Shown piece after piece: positions 39,859 to 49,095 of a DNA stretch of 64,000 bases (its first letter is position 1; the number at the start of each line of letters is the position of its first letter). The position numbers were made by a program, and so were the translations under genes. Location of the stretch: NCBI RefSeq assembly GCF_902806685.2, contig NC_048560.1, forward strand, positions 7,654,212 to 7,718,211, written 5' to 3'. This DNA comes from Maniola hyperantus. Lineage: Eukaryota > Arthropoda > Insecta > Lepidoptera > Nymphalidae. Under the pieces are notes generated by a model. That model was not told the DNA's origin and made no database searches. It saw only the letters and a program-made list of their open reading frames with translations.

Positions 39859-40094
39859 AAAATTTTTCAGTATTAGATTCAATTGCATAGGACATAAGGT
39901 TCGATTTTTAAGAATCATGTGATAGTGATTGCGGTTCGATTATCGATATCGATGAAAACATTTTCTTTATTATTAACGACTAAATTACCGTCTTCAAGTC
40001 AAGTAAAGAATAGTTATTATTAATTACCACAATTTTTTCGCTACCTATACTTGTAATAAAACTGGTCGATTTCTGTGATTTCACGTACTTAATA
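39859..40094. other. Intron-like DNA
   Basis: No coding segment recognised. Confidence 0.35.
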
Positions 40095-40382
40095 CATTTA
40101 AAAATTATAAGACAGGGCATTGACGTGGGCAAAAAGTTGAACCCCAAATTTAGCACGGAATTCGTAGTAAGAAAAGGCCTTCATTCTTTGCTTGATAAAA
40201 ATTTATTTCCAAATATTGATGTTCACGATACAGATAATACTGTAAATCATAAAATTGAGCTGGCAAAAGTCGTGATGAATAAATATGCTGATACAAGGAT
40301 TTCATACCTAGCCCGAAAAATTAACTCTGAGAAATGTATTAGGCATATTTACACAAAATTAATTCATTTTAAAAATCAATAA
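40095..40382 (+). CDS. C-terminal exon, possibly of THAP/P-type transposase
   Basis: The open frame extends upstream of the GTG at 40125 through QGIDVGKKLNPKF; a possible acceptor is TATAAG at about 40112. It runs 85 codons to a stop at 40380-40382 overlapping AATAAA, a good poly(A) signal. The residue pattern is protein-like, with LHSLLDKNLFPNID, KIELAKVVMNKYADTRISYL and ending TKLIHFKNQ. That ending recalls C termini of THAP-associated P-type transposases, from memory only. If the acceptor is right its phase is compatible with the THAP exon end. A separate short gene or an unrelated transposon exon remains possible. Confidence 0.4.
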   Translation, partial: HLKIIRQGIDVGKKLNPKFSTEFVVRKGLHSLLDKNLFPNIDVHDTDNTVNHKIELAKVVMNKYADTRISYLARKINSEKCIRHIYTKLIHFKNQ

Positions 40383-40473
40383 ATAAAATAAAGATAATAT
40401 GTCGTTGGTTAGCTGCAATAAAAATTTATGTATTAAATCGCCAAGAATATACATAACATTAACCTAATGGTAA
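40383..40473. other. 3' flank
   Basis: AATAAAATAAAG at the exon end serves as a polyadenylation candidate; nothing else. Confidence 0.4.
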
Positions 40474-40643
40474 ATAATGTGGCTAATTCCGTTGTACACA
40501 ATCTCTAAACTAAACTAAAATGGCACGTCTAAATCTATTGCTATCCCTTTCATAATGATGCTTGCGGAAAAGGATAGCAATGGATTTAGACCTGTTAATT
40601 TAGTTTAGTTTAGAGATTGTGTACAAGAGAATCGGCCCCAATG
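40474..40643. mobile_element. Palindromic MITE
   Basis: The arms TTGTACACAATCTCTAAACT .. TCTAAATCTATTGCTATCC and the complement face each other with a short loop around 40555. The inner arms (40492-40545 / 40575-40626) match closely; the outer GGC(T/C)(A/G)ATTC part is weaker. Confidence 0.8.
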
Positions 40644-40659
40644 ACGTGTTAAAAATAGA

Positions 40660-40780
40660 AGAGGCCACCGGGTGTGTTTACTAATTTATTTTCAAAGTAT
40701 CATATTATCTGTCTTATGGAATTTTGCTGTGGGGTAAAAGCGGCAGGTATTGAGAAAATTTTTGCATTGCTAATTTGTAA
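40660..40780 (+). pseudogene. Non-LTR reverse transcriptase scrap
   Basis: One frame reads SYYLSYGILLWGKSGRY before a stop, matching the LSYG(I/L)xLWG motif found downstream of RT in many LINEs. Only about 30 codons remain. Too short for a family call. Confidence 0.5.
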
Positions 40781-41554
40781 GGGCAATACGTGTTATATTT
40801 AATAACTTACATTTAATATTTTTGGACAAAGAGTACACCATATTGGAATTACCATGTAAACCCAATGTGCAATAAATAAATGATTGAAAGAAAAAAACAT
40901 TTTATTGATTGATATACCTACTAATTATGTTTGGTAGGCTTTTGCGCGGTCAGGTTTATTTTGTATTATATAATAATATAAATCATTAATAAGCACATTT
41001 TCACTATCGAAATTTTCATTTAAAATTTCGATATATAAAAAAATACAAAAGATTAAAAATGATATAAAATAAGTAAAAAAGTATGTGCATATTTTTTAAA
41101 TAAATATTTTTCTTATTTTTACGTTGCATTATTAGTTTTTGGGATAATTACCTATTAAGTGAGGTGAATGTATGCAAGAATACGCTACGCTGACCAAACA
41201 CTGGTTTTAAGTAATTAAATACGAGTAATAAATTCTTACTTCTACTTTTGTTTCTGAAAAACTATCGATATATTTTAAAATATCGATACGGTAGCATCGG
41301 AAATCACTTTGACTGTCTTACACTCGTAATGTCTTTGTATGTTGATGTATATAACTTATTAGTGTGCGTAAAATGTAGTAGTGTTGAAGATTTAGATATG
41401 TGTGTGTTAATAATGACACAAAACTTTGTTGAGCGAGTGTGTCAAGTTGTCTATGTAGTGTTTCCTCGTCCCGCACCAAAAGTGACAGAAATTTTTATTC
41501 GTAATATTAGGCGCGTTACAAGTCCATAGGTTAAATCGTCCAAGATAAACTAGG
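40781..41554. other. Unassigned AT-rich DNA with small palindromes
   Basis: ATCGAAATTTTCATTTAAAA then TTTCGAT near 41008 and TATCGATATATTTTAAAATA then TCGATA near 41267 are short palindromes. A 93-codon frame at 41248 has no recognised domain. Confidence 0.4.
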
Positions 41555-42106
41555 ATAAAAATAATGACGTACCTAAGCTACGCTGAAAAAAATATTAAAA
41601 TCCAACAAAGATTTACAAAGTTACAAGCATTTTAATTTTGAAAGTGCGAGGTTCTTCTATCCCTTTCTCGCAAAACGAAAATTTGTATGAAACCGCACGA
41701 AGCTACTATGGCATTAGTCAAAATGACGTCATAATTCTATATCGCTATCTCTGTCAAATCAGAAATATTTAAATGCTTGTAACATTTTATTATTTGATCG
41801 ATTTAATTAGTTTTTTTCAGTTTACGTCTTATTTTTATCCTAGTCTAAATATATAAAACGAAAAGGTGACTGACTGACTGATCTATCCACGCACAGCTCA
41901 AACTACTGGACGGATCGGGCTGAAATTTGGCATGCAGATAGCTATTATGACGTAGGCATCCGCTAAGAAAGGATTTTTGAAAATTCAACCCCTAAGGGGG
42001 TGAAATAGGGGTTTGAAATTTGTGTGGTCCACGCGGACGAAGTCGCGAGCATAAGCTAGTTTATAATAAAGAAATAAAAAAATTGGATTCAAATACCCAA
42101 TTTCAG
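41555..42106 (+). mobile_element. RF MITE filled by Hel-A
   Basis: TAGGATAAAAATAATGACGT start, AAAATGACGTCATAATTC (CRE-like) inside, and TTTTTATCCTAG before Hel-A. TTTATAATAAAGAAATAAAA and CAAATACCCAATTT follow it. Confidence 0.75.
41844..42059 (+). mobile_element. Hel-A, complete (216 bp)
   Basis: Starts TCTAAATATATAAAACG and ends GCGCG-type hairpin then GCATAAGCTAG. The flanks CCTAG and TTTATAAT join seamlessly in the empty RF copy at 3447. Confidence 0.85.
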
Positions 42107-42311
42107 AGAAATCACTCACGATAGTTTAAACGCTAAAGTCAAGAGGGTACTCACATAGAACCGGATGAAACTTACAGATTAAGTTTTTGAGTAACGGGAC
42201 TTATTGAAAAACTTACTCGCTTAAAGTAATACTTGAACTAGCGACGTATTTTACCTGTAAAAGAAAGAGTTACTTTTTAAATAACGTTAGATAAAAGCAG
42301 TTGGAAGAAAG
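42107..42311. other. Unassigned DNA
   Basis: Nothing recognised. Confidence 0.4.
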
Positions 42312-42643
42312 ATAAGAAAGCTCAGAGTCACTCAATGGGTGATGGAGAGAGCTATGTGCGGAGTTTCTTTACGTGATCAAATCAGAAATGAGGAGATCCG
42401 TAGGAAAACTAAAGTAACCGACAAGGTTGCGAAGCTGAAGTGGCAATGGGCAGGGAACATAGTTTGTAAAACCGATAGACGTTGGGGTCCCAAGGAGCTG
42501 GAATGGCGACCTCGCACCGGAAGACGCAGCGCTGGAAGACCCCCACTAGGTGGACAGACGACATCAGACGAGTCGCAGGGAGCCGCTGGATTCAGGCGGC
42601 GCAAAACCGTGGCATGCAGAAGTCCCTACAAGAGACCTATGTC
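42312..42643 (+). mobile_element. RTE-1 LINE 3' end
   Basis: Encodes MCGVSLRDQIRNEEIRRKTK, AKLKWQWAGNIV, LEWRPRTGRRSAGRPPLGGQ. The frame drops out at the WTDDI motif and the tail is lost where Hel-F inserted. Dead copy. Confidence 0.8.
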
Positions 42644-42648
42644 TGTAA

Positions 42649-42899
42649 TCCATACTAAATTATAAATGCGAAAGTGTTTCTGTGTGACAGACAGACATGT
42701 CTGTCTGTATGTATGTCTGTCTGTCTGTCTATCTGTCTGCTAGATTTTCACAGCCCATCCGTTCAACCGATTTTGACGAAATTTGGTACAGATATAGCTT
42801 GCATCCCAGGGAAGGACATAGGCTACTTTTTATCCCGGGAAATCAAAGAGTTCCCACGGGATTTTTAAAAACCTAAATCCACGTGGATTCATCATCTAG
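42649..42899 (+). mobile_element. Hel-F, complete (251 bp)
   Basis: Starts TCCATACTAAATTATAAATG after A, carries a CTGT/CATGTCTGTC tract and GAAATTTGGTACAGATATAG, and ends GATTCATCATCTAG followed by T. Confidence 0.8.
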
Positions 42900-43044
42900 T
42901 TATGACTTTCCGTACCATCTCCATCTATTGTACATCCGTTGTCCGTGTTTATGGGCGTCTAAACAACAGGCGGTCGTGTGCTAACGCAATCTGGAGTGTG
43001 AGCTCAGAACTTTATGTTACTCGTAGTTCGAAAATTAACTGTTA
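42900..43044. other. Unassigned DNA
   Basis: Nothing recognised. Confidence 0.4.
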
Positions 43045-43279
43045 TCTAAATATATAAAAGGAAAAGGTGACTGACTGACTGACAAATTGACTGACTGACT
43101 GATCTATCAACGCACAGCTCAAACTACTGGACGGATCGGGCTGAAATTTGGCATGCAGATAGCTATTATGAAGTAGGCATCCGCTAAGAAAGGATTTTTC
43201 AAAATTCAACTCCTAAGGGGGTGAAATAGGGTTTTGAAATTTTGTAGTCCAGGCGGACGAAGTCGCGAGCATAAGCTAG
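43045..43279 (+). mobile_element. Hel-A, first of a head-to-tail pair
   Basis: Starts TCTAAATATATAAAAGG and ends GAGCATAAGCTAG at 43279. The next base is the TC of a second Hel-A. Confidence 0.85.
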
Positions 43280-43722
43280 TCTAAACATATAAAAGGAAAA
43301 GGTGACTGACTGACTGACAGATTGACTGACTGACTGATCTAGTTGATCTATCAACGCACAGCTCAAACTACTGGACGGATCGGGCTGAAATTTGGCATGC
43401 TGTACCCGTAGTACAAGATTTTACGTCTCACCAAACCAAACCAAATTCGAGAGTCGAAATACTTCCGCGTTACAGTAAACTGGATCTTAAATGCCTTGTT
43501 TTAAAGCTCAAGTTTGTCTACACTTCTACAGCCAGCGCTCCAAGTGGAAACATTGCGAAATTAAAATCAGTGGCATTGAATATTTGACTTCAATTCAAGG
43601 CTGTTTAGATCCATTTTACTGTAACGCGGAAGTATTTCGACTCTCGAATTTGGTTTGGTTTGGTGAGACGTAAAATCTTGTACTACGGGTACAGATAGCT
43701 ATTATGACGTAGGCATCCGCTA
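43280..43722 (+). mobile_element. Hel-A, second of the pair, split by M290
   Basis: Starts TCTAAACATATAAAAGG with no spacer after the first copy. It reads to TTTGGCATGC, is interrupted by M290, resumes AGATAGCTATTATGACG and is lost after CATCCGCTA. Both copies share the unusual GACTGACT(GACA)(A/G)ATTGACTG pattern. Confidence 0.8.
43402..43692. mobile_element. M290 MITE inside Hel-A
   Basis: 291 bp, GTACCCGTAGTACAAG to its complement. Close to the copy at 31904. Insertion splits the Hel-A GGCATGC/AGATAGC sequence with one extra T on the left. Confidence 0.9.
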
Positions 43723-44359
43723 CGTCTAAGTCGGTTAGTAAAGATAAAATAAAAATTTCCCATTTTTTTAGGAATCTACTCAATTTCAAAATAATATTTC
43801 CTCACTACGTAGGAAAATTTTACAGTTCAGGTATTTCCTGAAACTTCTTAAAATTACCTGCAAAGTACGTAACAAGGTACACCAAAATTAAAGTTAAACA
43901 AATTTTAGATGAACTCTAAATTTAATTTTCCTTTCCCAAGTCTTGCATGAAGTGAAATTAAATTTACCCGTTTCTTAGACAAAACTGTATTCTGTTTTGA
44001 ACCTTATCACAAGGCAATAGGGTAGGTTTTGGGGAAGTGGGTTACCACTGCAGTGTAGCATGAATCGATTAAGTGGTGGGACCTCATGATTATGTGCCCG
44101 TAACCTAGATTAGATTATTTTATAGAAGCACTATTTTGTACTGTGAATATTGAATTATTCCGTGTATTATCTAGAATAATGAGGGTCGCATTACTTGTGA
44201 CAACCAGTGGCGGATTATCTCGATAAACTAGCCACGTGCCTAGGGGCGCGAGATTACGAAGGGGCGCGTGCAATCATGTAGAGTTGGGTTTCTATGGAAA
44301 ATCTTGGAGTGACTGCCTCTTCTTTAATATAGCAACTTGTGAAGTTTTCACTCGTTCAC
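43723..44359. other. Unassigned DNA
   Basis: ACCAGTGGCGGATTATCTCG then TGCCTAGGGGCGCGAG at 44202-44255 looks like the end of a DNA transposon (CAGTGGCGGA-type terminus) but no partner end was found. Confidence 0.4.
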
Positions 44360-44492
44360 TTAGGGCGAGATTTATAGAGCGCACTCTGACTTAGCTTAGA
44401 CTTAAGACAGAGCTATATCTCTCACATAAATCTGTCTCGATCTAACTCAATCTTAGGTCTGAGCAAAGTCAAAATGCGCTCCATAGATCTCA
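44360..44492. mobile_element. MGAG palindromic MITE
   Basis: TTAGGGCGAGATTTATAGAG on the left, TCATAGATCTCAG-like complement on the right, and CATAAATCTGTCTCGATC inside. Related to 20767 with a shortened left arm. Confidence 0.7.
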
Positions 44493-44512
44493 GCCTTTCA
44501 CATCACAGCTTT

Positions 44513-44657
44513 GCAATTATAGAACGTGACAGGTCGAGATGGCAATCGAGGAGGAGACACACACACACAGTGCGGGTGAGCGCGGTAACGTGCGTGTGTG
44601 CGGGGCGTGCCCCCGCCTCATACCCCGATTGCCATCTCAACACGTCGCAGACTATAC
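44513..44657. mobile_element. MGC MITE
   Basis: TATAGAACGTGACAGGTCGA to CAACACGTCGCAGACTATA, with an (AC)n stretch in the centre. Confidence 0.75.
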
Positions 44658-44779
44658 GATTCATCGTTCTTTCGAAGTTAGTTAGTAATTTTTTTAATAT
44701 GGTTGCTGTAGGGGCGCCAATGAGAAGCTTGCTTAGGACGCTCTCGACATGTATACGCCTGTGGTGACAACGCGTATCA

Positions 44780-44880
44780 ATCGATTGCGATTGTTAAGCA
44801 ACGTTAACCAAGTCGGTAATTGGATGGGTGACCGACTTTAGTGAACTTAGCCGGTGAAAACATTACGCTCCTTTTTGTGG
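44780..44880 (+). mobile_element. 5S-rRNA-like repeat, copy 2
   Basis: TTGTTAAGCAACGTTAACCA then GTCGGTAATTGGATGGGTGA then CCGAC. GTTAAGCAACGT and GGATGGGTGACCG are strongly 5S-like in the correct order and spacing. The 5' half of 5S is not seen, so this is not a functional 5S gene. Confidence 0.5.
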
Positions 44881-45111
44881 GTACTCGTTTAAAAACTTGA
44901 ATCAAAACAAAGTCACCGGAAAATGCTGATTTTCTAGCTGTAATTTCAAAGTGTCAATTAACTTGTCACGGTGGTCAATATCGCCAGTGACGTGACGACG
45001 TGAGTCAACATGGCCGTCACCTGGTGACACGAGTGACATGTGTCCACATGACGTGTCGATGGTAATATATCGACGCTTTGCGAACTGAACATCCGTTACA
45101 ATAAAACACTA
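44881..45111. other. Unassigned DNA
   Basis: Nothing recognised apart from several GTGAC/GTCAC words. Confidence 0.35.
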
Positions 45112-45260
45112 TTTTTAGGGTTGCGTAGTAAACAAGGAACCCTTATAGTTTCGCCATGTCCGTCCTCGGTTAATCTCAGAGACTATTAGTGCTAGAAATC
45201 TGTAATTTGGCATGGGCATAAATATTAATCACGCCGACAAAGTGGTGAATTAAAAAAATT
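45112..45260 (+). mobile_element. REP2 element, short
   Basis: TTTTTAGGGTTGCGTAGTAA, AAGGAACCCTTATAGTTTC and CTCGGTTAATCTCAGAGACT; the (GTCC)n tract is reduced to one or two units. Confidence 0.7.
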
Positions 45261-45430
45261 TTTTGATAGTCGGTTGTTGCATTTGTACATGTGATGATAT
45301 AGTGGTGATAATTTTTACGTATATAAATATTTCTATGGAGATATATCATGGAATTCCGCAAAGTAACGCCTGTTTCTATCCAAGAGTTTATGAACTTTAG
45401 TCCTGTTAATAAACCATTTAAACTTATGTA
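45261..45430. other. Unassigned DNA
   Basis: GGAATTCCGCAAAGTAACGC then CTGTTTCTATCC at 45350-45382 is the complement of 30692-30730. Confidence 0.4.
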
Positions 45431-45661
45431 AATCCACGACGCCGGAATCTAATTAGGCAGATACAACATAAACTTCACTAAATATACTAGTACACAGTAA
45501 TTAATCTTAGTTATCGCCAAACAATGTACTACATAGGTACAAAGACGTGCATACATTAATTAAGTAACGAGACCTCTTGCCTAAATCAACACTCAACAGA
45601 CTCAAGAGTGTCTTTGAGGCAATCTGTGAACAGGACCAACCGAGCTGGTATATATTGTGCT
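45431..45661 (+). repeat. Duplicated 235-bp segment, copy 1
   Basis: CCACGACGCCGGAATCTAAT through AATCTGTGAACAGGACCAAC to GGTATATATTGTGCT. Second copy at 46353-46591. Many substitutions and small indels separate them. Confidence 0.8.
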
Positions 45662-45666
45662 TTAAA

Positions 45667-46208
45667 TCTATATATATAAAATTCAAAGTCCTGACTGACT
45701 GACTGACATAGATATCAACGCACAGCCTAAACCGCTGGTCCTAAAGACATGAAATTTGGAGGGTCTATTCTTTGTAAAGAATAGGTATCCACTAAGAAAG
45801 GATTTTTCGAAATTCTACCCCTAAGTGGGTTAAATGGGGGATGGAAGTTTGTATGAAAGTCCGTCATTTTTCAAGTTATTTGGATTAAAATTGGTATTTG
45901 GGTTCTCGGTCACAAATGAAGAAATACGTGTTTCAGGATTTTTGGAAAATTCGCCCATAAGGGTGGTAAAATAGGGGATGAAAGTTTGTATGGAAAAGTT
46001 TTAATTATTGATATTATTAACTTTAGTGCAGCTAAGAAACTACTATGGGAAAATCCCCGCCTAAAGGGATGAAATGGGTGTTGGAAGGTTATACGTGTTA
46101 TTCGGTGCTGTTCAGGGTGCGCGTCCTGATGTTATAATGTTTGTTTCTGAAAAAAAATGCCATTTGTTTCCTGTAGGCCACACGGGCGAAGCCGCGGGCA
46201 GAAGCTAG
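45667..46208 (+). mobile_element. Hel-B, long form (542 bp)
   Basis: Starts TCTATATATATAAAATTC after AAA and ends CACACGGGCGAAGCCGCGGG then CAGAAGCTAG, followed by T. It includes both the GTCATTTTTCAAGTTATTTG block and the TTCGGTGCTGTTCAGGGTGC block, so it is the least deleted Hel-B here. Non-coding. Confidence 0.85.
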
Positions 46209-46352
46209 TTACATTATATATGCTATAAATTACATATTATAATGTAGATCATCGTATTAATCGTGGTACGTATCCGTTATTTTACCAAGTCGCCGGCAAA
46301 AGCTACTAAATTATAAGGAAAAAATTATCCATTCTTCCTAGTTCGTATTGTA
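46209..46352. other. Unassigned DNA
   Basis: TTACATTATATATGCTAT at its left edge continues duplicated copy 1 past the Hel-B insertion. Confidence 0.4.
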
Positions 46353-46591
46353 GATCCACGACGCCGGAATTTAATTAGGCACACACAACATAAACTTCAT
46401 TAAATATACTAGTATAGGTACAGTAATTAATCTTAGAGCTAAACAATGTACTATAATATAGCTACATAGACGTGAATACATTAATTAAGTAAAGAGACTC
46501 TACCTCTTGCCTAAATCAACAATCAACAGACTCAAGAACGTCTTTGAGGCAATCTGTGAACAGGACCAACCGAGCTGGTATATATTGTGCT
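46353..46591 (+). repeat. Duplicated segment, copy 2
   Basis: GATCCACGACGCCGGAATTT to GGTATATATTGTGCT. Continues ATACAT up to the LTR element and TACATGCTAT after it. Confidence 0.8.
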
Positions 46592-46593
46592 AT

Positions 46594-46597
46594 ACAT
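46594..46597. repeat. Target duplication ACAT, left
   Basis: ACAT precedes the 5' LTR and recurs at 55705-55708 right after the 3' LTR. Four bases is a usual length for Ty3/gypsy integrases. Confidence 0.85.
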
Positions 46598-47929
46598 TGT
46601 GACGTTGTAAATTTTGAACTACTAATTAGCGTTTCGCTTTTAATAAAAATTTATTTTGTTCAAAGTATGTTGGTGCCACCTAGCATCAAGGTGCAGAACT
46701 ACGCGTGGGTCGATGTTCAGAGTTCATTCGAGCCACAATAGATGGCGTTTGCTTCGTTGTCAATTGTCGTAAAAATAAAACAAAATAATTAAATAAAACC
46801 ATAATATCATTTGTTTATTGTTAAGTCATTAACAAAACGGTTCTTATAATATATCCTTAGGTTCCGCAAATATTCAAAAATGAATTGGCTTCATGATCAA
46901 ACTAAATGAGAGCGGCCACACTCGGGTTGCGTCTGGCAACACCGATTGATGAGATTTAGAATTTTCCTGGAGTCAACATGTGAAGACGAATTTTTTTCGT
47001 TCCAGGAAAATCTCACTTCTCTTCGCCCATGGCTTCGCCTGGGAAAATACAATAGTTATAAATTTTAGTCATCCTAACGTATTTCGATGTTTCATCAGTT
47101 ATGTTCCAGTTATTTTAACTTCCCAAATAAATGAGGATAATGGGTTGTGGGTGGACTTCTGAAAACCATTGGTGGCTAGGAGTTCAATAGGGTTTACGTT
47201 TACGTTTACGTTTTACGTTTAGCTTCAGTTTTCCGTTTTAGTTTTCCGTTTTTAGTTTTCGGTTTTCGTATTTATTTCTTTTGCACATTCACGTTGGCAA
47301 CTTAATTTCTATGGATAAGACTTGGTGAAAATCTTTGTAATGAAACATTTCGGTTGTGAAGAATCAAATAAATTGAGTTTTGGATCTTGGCCGATGCCGT
47401 CCAGCCACCTTGCAGTCTTCGCACCTACAAGTAAGCAAATGTTTGTATCCTGCAACAGTTTAGTGAACCTTCTTAGTGTATGTGTACAGTAAGAACCCTG
47501 TCTTTACTACTGAGCTTTTATTTTGAAACAATTTTATGAATTTTACTGTGTCATTGTCTATTCCATGCCAATGGCATCTTAAATTTAAAACATAGATTTT
47601 ATGTACTATCTACCTAAGGCATTCTAATGTATCTAAATTAAGTCTTGGCATTAAGCTAGAATAACTAAGCATTATTAGCCATCATTCTGTATTAGGCGAC
47701 CCCGGTAAAAGTTACATTAAAAACCATTTTGCCTAACATCTAGCAAATTTCATTTATAACACCTCATATACATTACAAGGGAGTCGACGGCTAGCTTCTA
47801 TTCTTTACTAGGTAGGTAGATCAAGTAAAGTAAATTAAAATTATTTTTTTTTTCCTCTAATCTTTGTAAGGTGGTAGATTATTCCGTATCCGGGTATATT
47901 TCTATTCCGCCCAATTTATCACCCTTACA
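46598..47929 (+). repeat. 5' LTR
   Basis: Begins TGTGACGTTGTAAATTTTGA and ends TTTATCACCCTTACA, i.e. TG..CA ends. Serves as promoter in the element's cycle. Contains a TTTACG/TTTTCCG repeat run at 47188-47270. G at 47816 is A at 55591 in the 3' LTR. A 60-codon frame at 46980 (also in the 3' LTR) is not considered a gene. Confidence 0.95.
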
Positions 47930-47931
47930 AA

Positions 47932-47944
47932 TGGCGCCCGAACG
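47932..47944 (+). promoter_or_regulatory. Primer binding site, tRNA-Lys type
   Basis: TGGCGCCCGAACG starts two bases after the LTR. It is complementary to the 3' end of a tRNA-Lys(UUU)-type molecule (GTTCGGGCG plus CCA) over 12 bases, where minus-strand DNA synthesis would start. Confidence 0.85.
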
Positions 47945-49095
47945 TTTTTTTATATAGTTATTTCAGTATATTTTGAGAAATTTTGTGAATTTTATGAAAT
48001 GTACTCCGCTGATTGTACAATTTTCTAAGTAGTGACACATTGCAAAGAGCACTAAGCTGTTTTTTATGGTTAACTAACTAAATAATAACTAATAGTTAGA
48101 AATTTTGTTTGATAGTTTAAGTAATTTTCTGAGTATAGTCCAACATTTTTTTTTCTTACTTAATCAACACATTATAAATGGTGTTTATGCCGTTTAATTA
48201 TGTTATTTGACTTACCTTGGAGGTGTATAAGTGAATGTTTGCCTTCAGTTTAGTAATAAACATTGCTTAACTGAGTTGTTGTTGGTTATTGCTTTCAATA
48301 GTAAGTACATCTTATGTTTGAAAATTCCGGTAACCTAGTATAATTAAAGTTTTGAAACGCTATGTGCTGTTAACTAGTTACACACATACATTTATAAATA
48401 CTAAGAGTTACAACTTGTGAAACTAAATATATAAACTATATTCAGAGATTACACTAAGTTCAAGTATGAAGTTATGAACAATTTTTTTTTTCAGTGACTT
48501 GATACTTCATTATTTTGTTGAAATTTTGTTTACAGCTGTGTTAAGGTTATGATAAAAGCTACTTCACACACAAAACATGTTAAGTTTAATTGAATGCTGG
48601 TAGTTTAAAGTGACATTTAGAAACAGATATTGTTGTATTTTAGGTTATGTGTTAAAAGTGTAAAGTAACAGTCATCAAACCATTGCACAATCTCTTTGTT
48701 TTTTTTGAAAGATAATATGCTAGTCAGAGTTCATTGCAACTTTGTTGCCTGTTTACTTTTGTAATTGTAAAGGTTGTAACACACTGTGTACTCATAAAGG
48801 TGATACTGCACCTTACAATCATTTATTCAATTTTGGGAAGTTTATTTTGTTATATTTTGTTTACTATAGTAATAATATGTGCTTGTATTATTAACAATAT
48901 TTTGGAATAGGAACATAATTGATAAAATAGGTTAGGATAGACTTAAGAATATTGTTTTTGTTGTGTATTTTGCTTGTGTATATTTAATAGTTTAAATAAC
49001 TTCTTTTGTGTTTGTGTTTAACCAATTTGTATAAGGCTAAACATAGACAGTTACACAAGCTCGATATTTTGTTAAATGTGTTTTGACTTAACACA
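47945..49095 (+). other. Untranslated leader of the retrotransposon
   Basis: AT-rich 1.15 kb without a long frame between the primer site and the gag ATG. It would hold packaging and dimerisation signals, none of which I can identify. Confidence 0.6.

Noticed and set aside
41248..41529. 93-codon frame downstream of the THAP exons
   Set aside because: Begins within a palindrome and has no similarity I can recognise; no splice or poly(A) support.
46980..47162. 60-codon frame present in both LTRs (also 54755-54937)
   Set aside because: Lies within LTR non-coding sequence and is duplicated only because the LTRs are identical; no recognisable domain.
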